The notes under the pieces are model-generated. The model searched no databases, was not told the DNA's origin, and saw only the letters and a list, made by a program, of their open reading frames with translations. Shown here one piece after another: positions 18,296 through 27,671 of a DNA stretch of 42,541 nucleotides (within the stretch, counting starts at the first letter, position 1; the number at the start of each line of letters is the position of its first letter). The translations under genes and the position numbers were made by a program. The stretch spans positions 1 to 42,541 of the forward strand of contig CANHIJ010000024.1 in the NCBI GenBank assembly GCA_947460575.1, given 5' to 3'. This DNA comes from Verrucomicrobiales bacterium (GTDB lineage: Bacteria > Verrucomicrobiota > Verrucomicrobiia > Verrucomicrobiales > V1-33).

Positions 18296-21200
18296 TCAGG
18301 GCTTCAATTTGACATTGAGCCGATAAAAGCGCTGCGGCGAACTGACGCCCGATTCCACGTAAGTGCGGAGTTGGCGGCCTCCCCCACTAGCCACCGGCGG
18401 GGCATCGACCCAGCTCCAATCCTGCAAGTTCGCCGAGGTCTCCAAAAAGAAGTCGACGTCGGGAACCAGCGGATCCACTTCGTAGGAAATCGCCGAGCGC
18501 CCGTCCTGGAACAACGGCAGCGGGGCCTGCGCCAGGGAGGGCGCCCGCGGATCGGTGCCCAGGGCATACTCCAGCAAGTTGCTGATGCCATCGCCGTCGC
18601 CATCGCCATCCCAACCGGAAACGCCCTGCGCCGCCGACCAGGTCGCAAAGCGCGCGCCGGGAGCCGCCGCGCCCGGCGAAGCCCCCGCCGCCATCCAATT
18701 GAGGGCATCGTTGCCGTAGTCTTTTTCTGAAAGTTTCGTCAGGGATGGCGCTCCTCCGTCGGGGCTGCTCGGCCAAGGGGCGGCGTCTGAAAAGTTGACC
18801 CGGTCCTGCCGCACGTACTGCAAGACATTGGCCGCATCCACCGCTCCCGGGCGATCCAGCTGCAAGTTTTCCCCGCTGTTGCTGAGGCCACCCGTGATCC
18901 ATTCTAACACTTTTGTATTTACCGGCACGAGGGCGCCAAAAGTGCTTCCAAACTGGGCCGCGTTCCGCACCAGCACCACCCGCTGCCCCGGCGCCATGGT
19001 CAGGGGCGGACTGACGGGGAATTCAAAGTCGATCCCATCGCTGAGCCGCCAGGCCTTGCCCTTGAGCGCATCGTAGAGCGTGACCGCCCGGTCGCTCACA
19101 TTGAGCAGCTCAATGTATTCGGCGTCGCCGTTGCTGGCCGGATGGTACATGATTTCCGAAATCACAATCGGCCCCACCCGCGGGCCGCTGTTCGCCGCCC
19201 CCGGCGTCGGTCGGCGCATGGCCACAAAATTATAGGTATCGGAACTCGGCTTGTAATAGGAACCCAAACTCTCCCCCTCCGTGCTCGGCCCGAATTCCTC
19301 TTTGCTTTGGTAATCCCCCAACTGATCTTGGTGGGCCGAACTCAAATACACGCTCTCCCCAATGTCGCTCAGGGCAAAGGGCGTTACTTTGTTGGGGTCC
19401 ACGCTGGCAGCCCCAAAGTTGGTGCTTTCATAAAAGGTGAGGAATCCTCCGGCGGGGATGACCGTGCCCACCGGAATGCGGTACCGCAACAAATCGGTCG
19501 CGCTGTCACTGAGAAACCACCCGCCAATGTCGACTGCGGCCCCAGTGCGGTTTTGCAACTCAATCCAGTCGCTGTCCGCCCCGGAATTGGCCAGCACTTC
19601 ACTCACCACCACGGTTTCTCCAATCGCGTAGGGGTAATCGCCCACCTGATATTGATAGGCGGCCCCGATGTCCACCGCACTGTTGTCCGGGTCTCGCGGG
19701 TGCGCAGGATCACCAGCGTCGATCGCCGGAGAACTCGCCTGGACTTGGAAGTTGAGCACTACCGGATCCACGAAGCGCGGGTCCCCCACCAAATTGCCCG
19801 TGCCCTCCAGGGGCAGGCCATCGCTCAGAGAATAGGAAGTGCGCAGCGTCGCATAGCCATCTACGGTCACCGGAGCCCCCGAGGACTTGGAAATAATGCT
19901 ATTGCTGAGGAGGGCCGAACCGCCGCCCACCCCAAAATTCTTTTCATAAACCGCGACCCCAGTGCCGCAACCTACAAAGGTGTTTTGGTCAATCGTAGCC
20001 AGCGAACCGGAATCCTTGATCCCGACCCCGAGCACGCATCCGACCACCAAATTCCGCCGCAGCGTGACCACCGAACCCTGCCCCACAGAAAATCCTTTGT
20101 CCGAGTTGTAGTAGATCGCGTTGCCCTGCACGAGGAGATTGTGGCAACCCTCGCCGATGTCGATGCCGTCGCTGTTGCTCCCCTGGAAGCGGTAAATCCG
20201 GCAGTCCTCAATCAAGCCATCGGTGACGCCGTCGAAGTCGATGGCGTCGGTGTCCGGCGCATTGTTCCCCGGAAAGCGGCAGCGCTGCACCACGGCCTTC
20301 CCCTTTTTGATGTGCAGGCCGTCTCCGGTGTAGGGATTGTAAAAAATACTGTCGCGCACCACGCAGCTTCCCCCGTACATATAAAATGGCCCTTCGCACT
20401 CGGCGATGTCGAGAAAATCAGCCGTCAGCGTGGCGTTGCGCCCCATCAGCGCGGAAGAATACAGCGTGGCGTCATAGCCCTTGGTAGCTCCCCGAATCAC
20501 CAAGTGGGCCACCTGCGACGGCCCACTGGGGTTCTCCAGGCTGACCGCGCCCCAGCGCTGCCCCGCCCGTCCGACAAAACGGACCTTCTGTTCCGCGGTG
20601 CCTAGCACTTCCAGAGCCCCCTGGATGCGGAGATTGCGCTGGGCGGGAAACTGGATCACCACCCCCGCTTGAATCGTCAGGGTGACACCGGCGGGAACGA
20701 TGAGGTCGCTGCTCAAGGTATAGGGCGAGCGAGCTAGATCCAAGTTAGTATCAGCAGACAGGGTCCCGCCGAGCACGGTTTCTCCTGAGGCGATAAAATG
20801 CGCGGTAATGGTTTTGGGGCCGCTGATGGCCACCTCCACCTGGTCCCCTCCACTGCTGCCCGTCCAGTGGCTGAACCCATAGCCGGGGGCGGGCAGCGCC
20901 TGCAGGCTAAAGGGAATGTTGGGAAACATCTTGAAGGTGGCGGCCTCCACCGGAACCCCCTGCACGAGCACCCGGCCGTGGGCAGAATCGGAGACGCCCA
21001 AGGTGAAATCGACCGCGGCCTCGACGCCCAGCTGGGCGGCGATTTCCCCGTGGGCATTGGCCGCCCGCTGCGTGGCGTAGTCCTTGATTTGCTGGATATT
21101 GCTGTTCCTCGTGGACACCGTGGTGCCGTTGGGCGCCCAGCGGGCCGCGTGGCGGGGCACTGCGGCGCTGACCTCGACATCCATTTGCGAAAGGATCGAC

Positions 21201-23542
21201 TGCACCCGCGACGGCTTAAACGTCCCTGCGAGGTGGGCCGCGTAGCGCTGCGCGAGGCGCTGCTTGAAGCCGAGATTGGCCTTGAGCCGTCGGAGCACGT
21301 TCTCGTTGTTCATCATGTCCGCCAAAACCCCAGTCAGACTGGAGGTGGAAAAAGTCCGGTCCATGTCGGTGAGAAACCAGCGCCACTTGGCCCCTGGGCT
21401 CTTTTCCTTCCAGAACTCCCGGTTGTGCAACCAGCTGATATTGTTGCCGTAGGACTCGGAGATCACAAAGTCCATAAAACTATTCAGATCGATCTTGGAT
21501 TCGACGTAGGTCCAATTAGCCGCTAGAGTGAGGTCGGCTGTATTCAAGAAATCCATCAGGTCGAGCCAGTCCACATTGCTGCCTTTATCTACTCCCAAAG
21601 TCACCGCCGTGCTAGTGATGTGGCCGTAGAGAAGGTGATCCATCTTGTCCGCGGGGAGGTGGTATTGTTGGGCAAACCAGGTCTCATCCCAGCGCTGGCG
21701 GATGTCGTGCAGCCCGTAGTACGCCCCGTTGATGAAAACTACGCTGGGCCGGTAGTCCGCCGTATCTACCTGAAGATAGCCGTGGGCCAGTTTCGGATAG
21801 AGGCAATCCCGCAACATGTCCTTATCCCAGTTGTCGCCGCCATCCCGCAGCGTAAAGCCAGTGTGGATGGGCACCTGGCTGCCGGGAAAGAGGTCGTAGG
21901 TGACGTCGTCGTTGCCGTATTTTCCGCGGATCGCGATGTTGAGCGCCTTTTGCGGGTGGACCCAGTTATTCTCTCCCCCGATGCGGATGCCGCAGCCCGC
22001 GGAAAAGCCGCCCGCCCCGCCCGGACCAAAGTACTCAACGTTCCCCGGAGCATCCTTCCCCTTATAGACATCCCGGAGCCCGTAGCCGCCAGTGACGCTT
22101 TCGTGTTGATTAGCGTAAATGCCTATCTTGTTCCCAAAAAGGGTCTCGGGATCCGCCACCACCGAAACATAGGGTAGAGCTCCCTGACTTTCCCCGCGGA
22201 AATACGTCCGGGTGGCGATCGGTCCCGGGGCCTGCCCCGGAGCAAAACAGCGCGCCCGCAACACCGCGGTGGCCGTGATCGAAAGCGGCGCGGCGTAAAG
22301 CGGCGACGCGCTGGTCGGGTTGCTCCCGTTCAATGTATAGCGGATCGAACCGCCTGCGCTGCTCAAGCTCACGGTCTGGTTAGTGGCGTATAGCCCACCC
22401 GGGAGGGAAATCGCCACCGCCGGGCCGGGCACCCGCACGTCGACCACTTCCGCCGCGCTATTGTCGGCCCCGGGGGTGGCTTCGGCAAACTGCTTCCAAA
22501 CCGCCGGGTTGGCGCTATCTCGCCCCAGGGAGACGTCGGCGACCTGCTGCCCGTAGGTGACGGTGTCCAGAGTGGCCGCTCCACTGTGCGCCGAGGCGGT
22601 GAGTTCCAGGTCAAAGCTCAGGTCAGGGCTGGTCACCACCGCCTGGTGCACCTCCGCCGCGAGGACATTCTCTCCCGCCACCAGCGCCGAGACTGGCAAA
22701 GTATAGCTGAAAAAGGCGTTCTCATCCGCCGCGGGCACGGGCGCCGACGCCAAGGTGCGGAAGTTCACCTCGCCCGTCGGCATATTGCGCCGCACCACTT
22801 CGGCCCCATTGAGGTAGAGCACGCAGCCGTCGTCCACTAACACCTTAAGGGTTAATCCGTGGAAGTCCGCGGGATTGGCCACCGCAAAGGCGTGGCGAAA
22901 ATAGGTGGTGATGTATTTGTTGGAAGCGGAGGGCCCATAGGAAACCGCCGTTGCCGGGGCGTCCGCGTAGCCCAACTCCGCCGGACCCGAGGCCCAGGCG
23001 GCGTCGTCAAACTGGCGCGCCCTCCACTGCGTGCTCTGGTCGCTGCCGTTGTCCAGGTATTTCCACACCGCCACTGCGGCCGGAGCCAGCGGCGCCGGGG
23101 TCGAGGCCCGGATCAGGGGAAAGGTGTCCACGCCGGTGGCCTTGGTGAGGGTGACGGTCTCCCCGGTGCCCGCGAGGCTGAAATTAGTGTGGTATTTTTC
23201 GGTGGTGAAATTTTTCCACGGCCAATAGCCCCGCGGAAAAACCTCCCCGGGAGCCGCATCGTGCCCGTCGGCCATCACCAAAAGATAACCCTGCGCCGGA
23301 ATGGACGCCCCCGCGGGCAGCGGCCACTTGAAGGGATCGCCCGGGTCGTCGCTCAAAAAATAACCATCCAAGCTCGCCGCCGCAGCTCCCTGGTTCTTCA
23401 GCTCAATCCAGTCCGGATAGTCCTCAAAATCGGTGATGTCCGGAAACGCCCGGGTATTCGAGGCCATGATCTCATGCAGCTGAACTTGCGCTTGGGCCAT
23501 GCCGCCGACCAAACTGAGAATGCAGGCGAGGGGGAGTTTCAT
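18296..23542 (-). CDS. Giant exported CotH-kinase / lamin-tail / beta-helix protein
   Basis: A 1748-residue exported protein. Domains in order: signal peptide (1-18); lamin-tail domain (about 18-140); galactose-binding-like domain (157-316); chitobiase C-terminal-type domain (375-447, IRYTLNGSNPT); CotH kinase domain (455-780) with KALNIAIRGKYG, LRDGGDNWDKDMLRD, VVFINGAYYGLHDIRQRWDE and the metal-site stretch LTDMDRTF; InlB-type repeat (845-920, YGFSHWTG); right-handed beta-helix with choice-of-anchor-Q end (920-1295); two more lamin-tail domains (about 1305-1440, 1455-1590); and a thrombospondin type-3-like calcium loop GWDGDGDGDGISNLLEYALGTDP-like near 1643. CotH proteins phosphorylate other proteins. 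Surface attachment is not evident: no PEP-CTERM or T9SS tail is seen. The start at 23542 opens directly into the signal peptide; the extra 57 upstream codons are rejected. Confidence 0.85.
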   Translation of the reverse strand: MKLPLACILSLVGGMAQAQVQLHEIMASNTRAFPDITDFEDYPDWIELKNQGAAAASLDGYFLSDDPGDPFKWPLPAGASIPAQGYLLVMADGHDAAPGEVFPRGYWPWKNFTTEKYHTNFSLAGTGETVTLTKATGVDTFPLIRASTPAPLAPAAVAVWKYLDNGSDQSTQWRARQFDDAAWASGPAELGYADAPATAVSYGPSASNKYITTYFRHAFAVANPADFHGLTLKVLVDDGCVLYLNGAEVVRRNMPTGEVNFRTLASAPVPAADENAFFSYTLPVSALVAGENVLAAEVHQAVVTSPDLSFDLELTASAHSGAATLDTVTYGQQVADVSLGRDSANPAVWKQFAEATPGADNSAAEVVDVRVPGPAVAISLPGGLYATNQTVSLSSAGGSIRYTLNGSNPTSASPLYAAPLSITATAVLRARCFAPGQAPGPIATRTYFRGESQGALPYVSVVADPETLFGNKIGIYANQHESVTGGYGLRDVYKGKDAPGNVEYFGPGGAGGFSAGCGIRIGGENNWVHPQKALNIAIRGKYGNDDVTYDLFPGSQVPIHTGFTLRDGGDNWDKDMLRDCLYPKLAHGYLQVDTADYRPSVVFINGAYYGLHDIRQRWDETWFAQQYHLPADKMDHLLYGHITSTAVTLGVDKGSNVDWLDLMDFLNTADLTLAANWTYVESKIDLNSFMDFVISESYGNNISWLHNREFWKEKSPGAKWRWFLTDMDRTFSTSSLTGVLADMMNNENVLRRLKANLGFKQRLAQRYAAHLAGTFKPSRVQSILSQMDVEVSAAVPRHAARWAPNGTTVSTRNSNIQQIKDYATQRAANAHGEIAAQLGVEAAVDFTLGVSDSAHGRVLVQGVPVEAATFKMFPNIPFSLQALPAPGYGFSHWTGSSGGDQVEVAISGPKTITAHFIASGETVLGGTLSADTNLDLARSPYTLSSDLIVPAGVTLTIQAGVVIQFPAQRNLRIQGALEVLGTAEQKVRFVGRAGQRWGAVSLENPSGPSQVAHLVIRGATKGYDATLYSSALMGRNATLTADFLDIAECEGPFYMYGGSCVVRDSIFYNPYTGDGLHIKKGKAVVQRCRFPGNNAPDTDAIDFDGVTDGLIEDCRIYRFQGSNSDGIDIGEGCHNLLVQGNAIYYNSDKGFSVGQGSVVTLRRNLVVGCVLGVGIKDSGSLATIDQNTFVGCGTGVAVYEKNFGVGGGSALLSNSIISKSSGAPVTVDGYATLRTSYSLSDGLPLEGTGNLVGDPRFVDPVVLNFQVQASSPAIDAGDPAHPRDPDNSAVDIGAAYQYQVGDYPYAIGETVVVSEVLANSGADSDWIELQNRTGAAVDIGGWFLSDSATDLLRYRIPVGTVIPAGGFLTFYESTNFGAASVDPNKVTPFALSDIGESVYLSSAHQDQLGDYQSKEEFGPSTEGESLGSYYKPSSDTYNFVAMRRPTPGAANSGPRVGPIVISEIMYHPASNGDAEYIELLNVSDRAVTLYDALKGKAWRLSDGIDFEFPVSPPLTMAPGQRVVLVRNAAQFGSTFGALVPVNTKVLEWITGGLSNSGENLQLDRPGAVDAANVLQYVRQDRVNFSDAAPWPSSPDGGAPSLTKLSEKDYGNDALNWMAAGASPGAAAPGARFATWSAAQGVSGWDGDGDGDGISNLLEYALGTDPRAPSLAQAPLPLFQDGRSAISYEVDPLVPDVDFFLETSANLQDWSWVDAPPVASGGGRQLRTYVESGVSSPQRFYRLNVKLKP

Positions 23543-23706
23543 AAAAGGGGCGGCCAGCGAGGGCCACGGCCCACTAGAGTGACAGTTTCGACACCCGACC
23601 GCCACGGTTTTATGGCCAAATATACACATTCTCATCAATCCCGAGCGCCCCCCGCCCCCGGACCGGCCTAAAATTCCTTCCGACCGGCCGCCGCCGCTCC
23701 CGCCTG
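23543..23706. other. Intergenic region upstream of CotH-type gene
   Basis: On the minus strand a TATATT box (about 23619-23624) lies some 80 bases before the ATG at 23542 and could be a -10 element. No matching -35 box is clear. The rest is GC-rich with no visible gene. Confidence 0.2.
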
Positions 23707-24186
23707 CTAACAACTAGTCGGCGCGCGCTGCAAAATTTTGACGGTGTGGGGAATGGCTCCGGCGATGAAGTGGAGGCAATCGACCGCCCCCTGGGGCTTG
23801 CCGGGGAGGGCGATCACCAGGCTATTTTCCACGACCGCTCCCAGCGAGCGCGACAAGATAGCGTTGGGCGTCAAGGCCAGCGACTGCATGCGCATGGATT
23901 CCCCAAAACCAGGAATTTCCAGCCGAGCCACCGAGCGGATCGCCTCGGGGGTGACATCGCGGGCGGCAATGCCGGTGCCTCCAGTGGTCAAAATGAGGTG
24001 GCAGCCCTGGCGGGCAAAGGACTGCACGGCGTCGGCGATGCGCCCGAGTTCATCGGGCACGAGGGCTTCGGCGATGGTTTGGCAGCCCAGCGCCGCCGCG
24101 GCCGCCCGCACTGCCGGTCCGCCCAGATCTTGATACACTTGGGCCGACGCCCGGTCGCTGACGGTGATAATGCCGGTGGGGATCAT
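23707..24186 (-). CDS. Molybdopterin adenylyltransferase / MogA-MoaB family protein
   Basis: A 159-residue cytoplasmic protein of the MogA/MoaB family, which adenylates molybdopterin during molybdenum cofactor synthesis. Motifs seen: GIITVSDRAS at the N terminus, LILTTGGTGIAARDVTPEA (the family's substrate-binding loop) in the middle, IPGFGE, and LVIALPGKPQGAVDCL near the end. The length is normal for a single-domain family member. No other cofactor gene or molybdoenzyme is in the window, so it stands alone between unrelated exported-protein genes. MogA and MoaB cannot be told apart by eye, so no symbol is given. The ATG at 24186 has no Shine-Dalgarno sequence. Confidence 0.9.
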   Translation of the reverse strand: MIPTGIITVSDRASAQVYQDLGGPAVRAAAAALGCQTIAEALVPDELGRIADAVQSFARQGCHLILTTGGTGIAARDVTPEAIRSVARLEIPGFGESMRMQSLALTPNAILSRSLGAVVENSLVIALPGKPQGAVDCLHFIAGAIPHTVKILQRAPTSC

Positions 24187-24316
24187 GAAAAAAGCGAGCG
24201 CAGAGGGTAATAAGAGCGGAAGTCGCCCAGCTTATGGCCAGTCCAGCCGCGGCGTCCAGCCGAGAAAAGCTGCCCGCCCAGTCCAGGCCCTGACTAACGC
24301 AATTCGCGAGGCGGGT

Positions 24317-25921
24317 TTACGGGCCGGAGGCACGGGCGAGCTCTTGGCGGGTGGCGATGGGCACGTAGCCGATTTCCAGGCCGCGCGGCGGAGTTAGGAT
24401 AAGCGCCGGGTCGAGGCTGGCGAGGGAGCCAAGATCTGGCGGAGTGAGGTAATTGCGTTCCTTGGTCCAGGTGCGGTGCAATTTCTCGACGCGCTGCTGC
24501 ACCTCCTCGCGCTCCGCGGGGGTGAGGTCGGCGTTGAGCATGGCCGGCTGGTCGGCGAAGCGATACCAAAAATAGGTGACCGCGCTGCCGTCGCCGAGGT
24601 GGGCTTGGAAAGGGCCCGCGGCAGGACCGGGGGTTTTCCAGCAACTTGCGGGATCATCGGGAGTAGTGCGCGGCTCCTGGGGTGGCTCGGGGGCGGTGGC
24701 GAACTGGTGCTGCGCCAGGGCGGAGTCGGCAGGCAGTTCCGCTGGCGCGATAGCGGTCCACTGCGGCTTGGGGCCGCCCGCGTCGAGCACGTAGTACTCA
24801 GGCAAGGTCACGAGGGTCCCGCGGCGGCGCGTCCAGGTTTGGCTCCATTGATAGCCAAACGTGATGGGATTGGGGGTGAAAGAGGTCGCGAAGGATTTCC
24901 AGGCCAAGGGTGCTTTGTCGTCCCGCTTGGTCCCGGGCGGATAGATACTCCAATTAGATCCCCCACCCTGGCGAAAGGTGTGCACGGCGGAGGCTTCGGC
25001 TTTGATAGCGCCGTCCGCGGCCGCCCCGCCTTCAAACCACTTTTGCACCGCATCCCACAGGGCGGCGCGCTTATAGGCGGTTAGGCGGTGCAGCACCGTG
25101 GAGCTGCCGTCCGCGCCCACCGGAAAGCGCGTCGGCGCCACCCGCGCCATCTGGCGTCCGGCCGCATCCGCGGACAGCACCGCCGGTACGTGTTGAGTTT
25201 CCATCTGGATCGCCTTGTTGGGGCCCGCGGGGCGCGCGTCGAGCAGAGTCCCGGCCCACTCCGGGTGATCGAGCGTGGCCTGGCTCCAAAAGAAAGGCGT
25301 AAAGAAAGCCACCGGCCCCTTGAAGTTAGAGGTATTAAGAAACAGGGTCCAGGATTGGTTGCCAGTCGGCAAGTTTCGGCCTGCGGTAGTGGTTTTAGGA
25401 TTGGTCAGGGGAAGCGGCAAATAGCCATAACCAAAGAGTTCGCCGCTCGTGCCCTGTTGGAGATTTAAGCCATCCAGCGGAAAGAGCAGCCAGGGGCTGA
25501 GCTGGGCGACCCCGTATTGGCCGCGCGGCTTTTCCCAAGTGCCGGCGCCATAGCCGGGGCCATTGGCGATAAAGGAAAAGTTGGGCCCCACTCCGCCCAT
25601 GATGAATTTCGGAGTCGTGGTTGGGAAATGGGTGTCGCGCCACCAGCCGAGACCGCCCTCGATGTCGGTGTAGCATTTTTTGTCAGGATTTTCCGGGTGC
25701 ATCCAAGTGCCGCAGAGTCCGGTTTGAAAGGCGTGCCCCGGGTAGGTCGCGAGGAGCGGCCAGGCGGCGGCATAGAGGGAAAAGCCGCCGTTGAAGTCCT
25801 CCGGCACTTTGTCGGCGGGGGCGAATAAATACCCCGCCATCTCGACGGGTTGGCTTTCCGCCGATGGAAGCGGCGCGGAAAGCCCGAGCAAGCAGAGGCT
25901 GGGGAGCAGGGCCAGTTTCAT
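24317..25921 (-). CDS. Exported protein of unknown family, downstream of esterase-like gene
   Basis: A 534-residue protein that I do not recognise by function. It starts with a signal peptide (MKLALLPSLCLLGLSAPLPS) and is rich in Trp, Tyr, Phe, Gly and Pro, as in secreted beta-rich proteins. Notable stretches are GGLGWWRDTHFP, FIMGGVGPNFSFIANGPGYG, WSLYPPGTKRDD-like wording around 25000-24940, and a helical, charged C-terminal part (LTPAEREEVQQRVEKLHRTW) ending in LEIGYVPIATRQELA. No catalytic motif of a known hydrolase is obvious. It follows the SGNH acetylesterase-like gene by 34 bases on the same strand, so the two are probably co-transcribed. The start at 25921 is chosen because the signal peptide begins there; the frame stays open to 26056 inside the neighbour. 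Confidence 0.7.
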   Translation of the reverse strand: MKLALLPSLCLLGLSAPLPSAESQPVEMAGYLFAPADKVPEDFNGGFSLYAAAWPLLATYPGHAFQTGLCGTWMHPENPDKKCYTDIEGGLGWWRDTHFPTTTPKFIMGGVGPNFSFIANGPGYGAGTWEKPRGQYGVAQLSPWLLFPLDGLNLQQGTSGELFGYGYLPLPLTNPKTTTAGRNLPTGNQSWTLFLNTSNFKGPVAFFTPFFWSQATLDHPEWAGTLLDARPAGPNKAIQMETQHVPAVLSADAAGRQMARVAPTRFPVGADGSSTVLHRLTAYKRAALWDAVQKWFEGGAAADGAIKAEASAVHTFRQGGGSNWSIYPPGTKRDDKAPLAWKSFATSFTPNPITFGYQWSQTWTRRRGTLVTLPEYYVLDAGGPKPQWTAIAPAELPADSALAQHQFATAPEPPQEPRTTPDDPASCWKTPGPAAGPFQAHLGDGSAVTYFWYRFADQPAMLNADLTPAEREEVQQRVEKLHRTWTKERNYLTPPDLGSLASLDPALILTPPRGLEIGYVPIATRQELARASGP

Positions 25922-25955
25922 AATTTGAGGTAGGGTGCCGGGGCCGCGCGGGGAC

Positions 25956-27659
25956 TCACTTGCTTTGTTCGCCATAGCTGCGGGCGAGGAATTCTCCCAG
26001 CTGCACGATGCCGGCGGTGGTGATGACCAGCTTTTCCTCCTGCGGGGCGAGATCAAAGGCCTTGAGGTGCACCAAGGCGGGGTCGGCCGCGGAGAGGGCG
26101 GCTAGTTCGCCGGTGATATCGAGCCGGTTGAGGCCCTTTTCGTCGGTCGGCGGCTGCTGGCTAACATACCATTTCAAGTGCGGAAGGGCTAAGTCCTGGC
26201 GACTTTGGGTCACGGTGGACTGCAACCACTGGGCCGCTTTTTGCCGGTAGGGTCCAAAGGACATATCGTTTTCCCCGACGTGATAGAATATTCCCGCCAA
26301 CTCCACCTGGTGGCCTTTGGCCTGAAGTTCGGCCATAGCTTCCTTGATAAAGGCGATGAAGGGTTGGTACAGGTTGCGGTCCTGGGCCGCGGTTCCCTGG
26401 GGCGTCCAGTCGTTCATCTGCGATCCGCTGTGGGTAAACTTGGCCACGGCGATGGGGCCGGAAACCCGGCCCTGCAGGGCCCGCGCAAAACTGAGTTCGG
26501 GGCCAAACGTGCCATAGAAACCCGCCGGGCCCATGGACTCCCAGCCCTGCGAGCGCTTAAACCCGCCGCCGAGGCTATATTTAAACGCGATTTTAGGGTT
26601 GTCCTGCGCGAGGGCCTCTTGGCCAGGAATCGCTTTGAGTTCCTGGGCAAAGGCGCGCTCGCCCTCCATGTTGCGGTGTCCCGCCATCACGAAAAGCTTC
26701 ACCGCACGGCCCGGGGGGTAGGGCCAATCCTTGAGGGAGCGGTCCGCCGGAGGCGCTGCGCCGACGGTGCGCAGATAGGCTTCCGCGTAGTTGGCGCCCT
26801 GTTCCAGTTGCCCGAGCGTCCCGTAGTGGTAATGCAGCCCCTCCCCGCCTCCGATCTCCACCGCGTCGTGCGAGGTGGCGATGTATTGCGCGAGGGGGTC
26901 GGCGTCGGTGACCGCCTTCTGCCCGGCCCGGATGGCATACATATTCTCCCGGTTGTCCATCCCCCAGATCGTCTTGGTGCAGAGCTCGCCAATATAAAAC
27001 CTCAAGTGGGGCGCGTGCAGGTCGCGGCGCCAACAAGCGAGAAACTTTTTCAAGTTAGCGCCGTAGTTCGGGCGGAATGCGGGGTCGAACATGTCGTTTT
27101 CCCCCTGGTGCCACATAAAGCCCTCAATCCGATAGGCGATCTTTTGGCGATCCAGTTCGGCCAGGGAGGATTGGATCAGCTGCAAGGCGAGCGGGTAGAG
27201 CTTAAAGCCCTGGGGTTGGTCAGGATTCCAATCGCCCCCCAGCGTGGTGCCGCCTGCAGCGCACTTGATGATGGCGATGGGGGCTTCGATGCTTTGCGCC
27301 ACCTGGCGCGCAAAACTGAGCTCCGGCCCGACGACCTTGTCCACGGGCTGCAAGGCGACCCAACCGGGCGAGGCGAGCTTGGTTTCGCGCCCGATGTTGT
27401 AAGAAAACTTCACCTTGTCCTGGGGCAAGTCGAGGCCGGCGAACGGGGGAAAGCGGGCGATGTCCTTGGCTTGGGAGTCGGACCCGACCATATTGGATTG
27501 GCCCGCAAAAATAAAAACCCGCAGCGTTTGGGCGTCCGCAGCGCTGACCTCGGCGGGCGCGGCGCCGACTCCGAGCGGGGCCCCCAGCGCGAGCCAAAGG
27601 AGTGCGAGCAGTCGGAGCGAGCGGCGGGGAGCCGAGGGATCGGGTGAGGTGTGGCGCAT
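25956..27659 (-). CDS. Tandem SGNH (sialate O-acetylesterase-like) protein with degenerate second domain
   Basis: A 567-residue exported protein with two copies of the SASA/DUF303 carbohydrate-esterase domain. Domain 1 (about 45-300) keeps the expected motifs: IFAGQSNMVG with the catalytic Ser, MWHQGENDM, and GLHYHYGTLGQ with candidate catalytic His. Domain 2 (about 315-565) follows the same order but reads VMAGHRNMEGE where the Ser should be, keeps FYHVGENDM, and ends in VITTAGIVQLGEF where the His should be. So the second copy looks catalytically dead and may bind substrate or stabilise the first. Such enzymes remove acetyl groups from polysaccharides or sialic acids. It is the first gene of a probable two-gene operon. 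A CTATTTAT box stands three bases before its ATG. Confidence 0.85.
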   Translation of the reverse strand: MRHTSPDPSAPRRSLRLLALLWLALGAPLGVGAAPAEVSAADAQTLRVFIFAGQSNMVGSDSQAKDIARFPPFAGLDLPQDKVKFSYNIGRETKLASPGWVALQPVDKVVGPELSFARQVAQSIEAPIAIIKCAAGGTTLGGDWNPDQPQGFKLYPLALQLIQSSLAELDRQKIAYRIEGFMWHQGENDMFDPAFRPNYGANLKKFLACWRRDLHAPHLRFYIGELCTKTIWGMDNRENMYAIRAGQKAVTDADPLAQYIATSHDAVEIGGGEGLHYHYGTLGQLEQGANYAEAYLRTVGAAPPADRSLKDWPYPPGRAVKLFVMAGHRNMEGERAFAQELKAIPGQEALAQDNPKIAFKYSLGGGFKRSQGWESMGPAGFYGTFGPELSFARALQGRVSGPIAVAKFTHSGSQMNDWTPQGTAAQDRNLYQPFIAFIKEAMAELQAKGHQVELAGIFYHVGENDMSFGPYRQKAAQWLQSTVTQSRQDLALPHLKWYVSQQPPTDEKGLNRLDITGELAALSAADPALVHLKAFDLAPQEEKLVITTAGIVQLGEFLARSYGEQSK

Positions 27660-27660
27660 G

Positions 27661-27671
27661 TGATAAATAGC
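27661..27671. repeat. TGATAAATAGC, copy 1
   Basis: Eleven-base element next to the start of the esterase-like gene. An identical copy lies 293 bases away near the GH32 gene. Two identical AT-rich 11-mers flanking one GC-rich spacer are unlikely by chance and may be -10 regions or a shared regulator site. Confidence 0.35.

Noticed and set aside
18595..18612. Short tandem repeat (gccatc/gccgtc units) in the CotH-type gene
   Set aside because: It simply encodes the Gly-Asp repeats of a calcium-binding loop.
19142..20605. 487-codon plus-strand open frame opposite the CotH-type gene
   Set aside because: Arg/His/Val-rich composition with no domain pattern, fully inside a gene with many recognised modules.
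23543..23713. 57-codon extension of the CotH-type protein
   Set aside because: It would hide the clear signal peptide beginning at 23542 and overlap the mogA-like stop.
26205..27647. 480-codon plus-strand open frame opposite the esterase-like gene
   Set aside because: No signal peptide or family motif; shadow of the tandem esterase gene.
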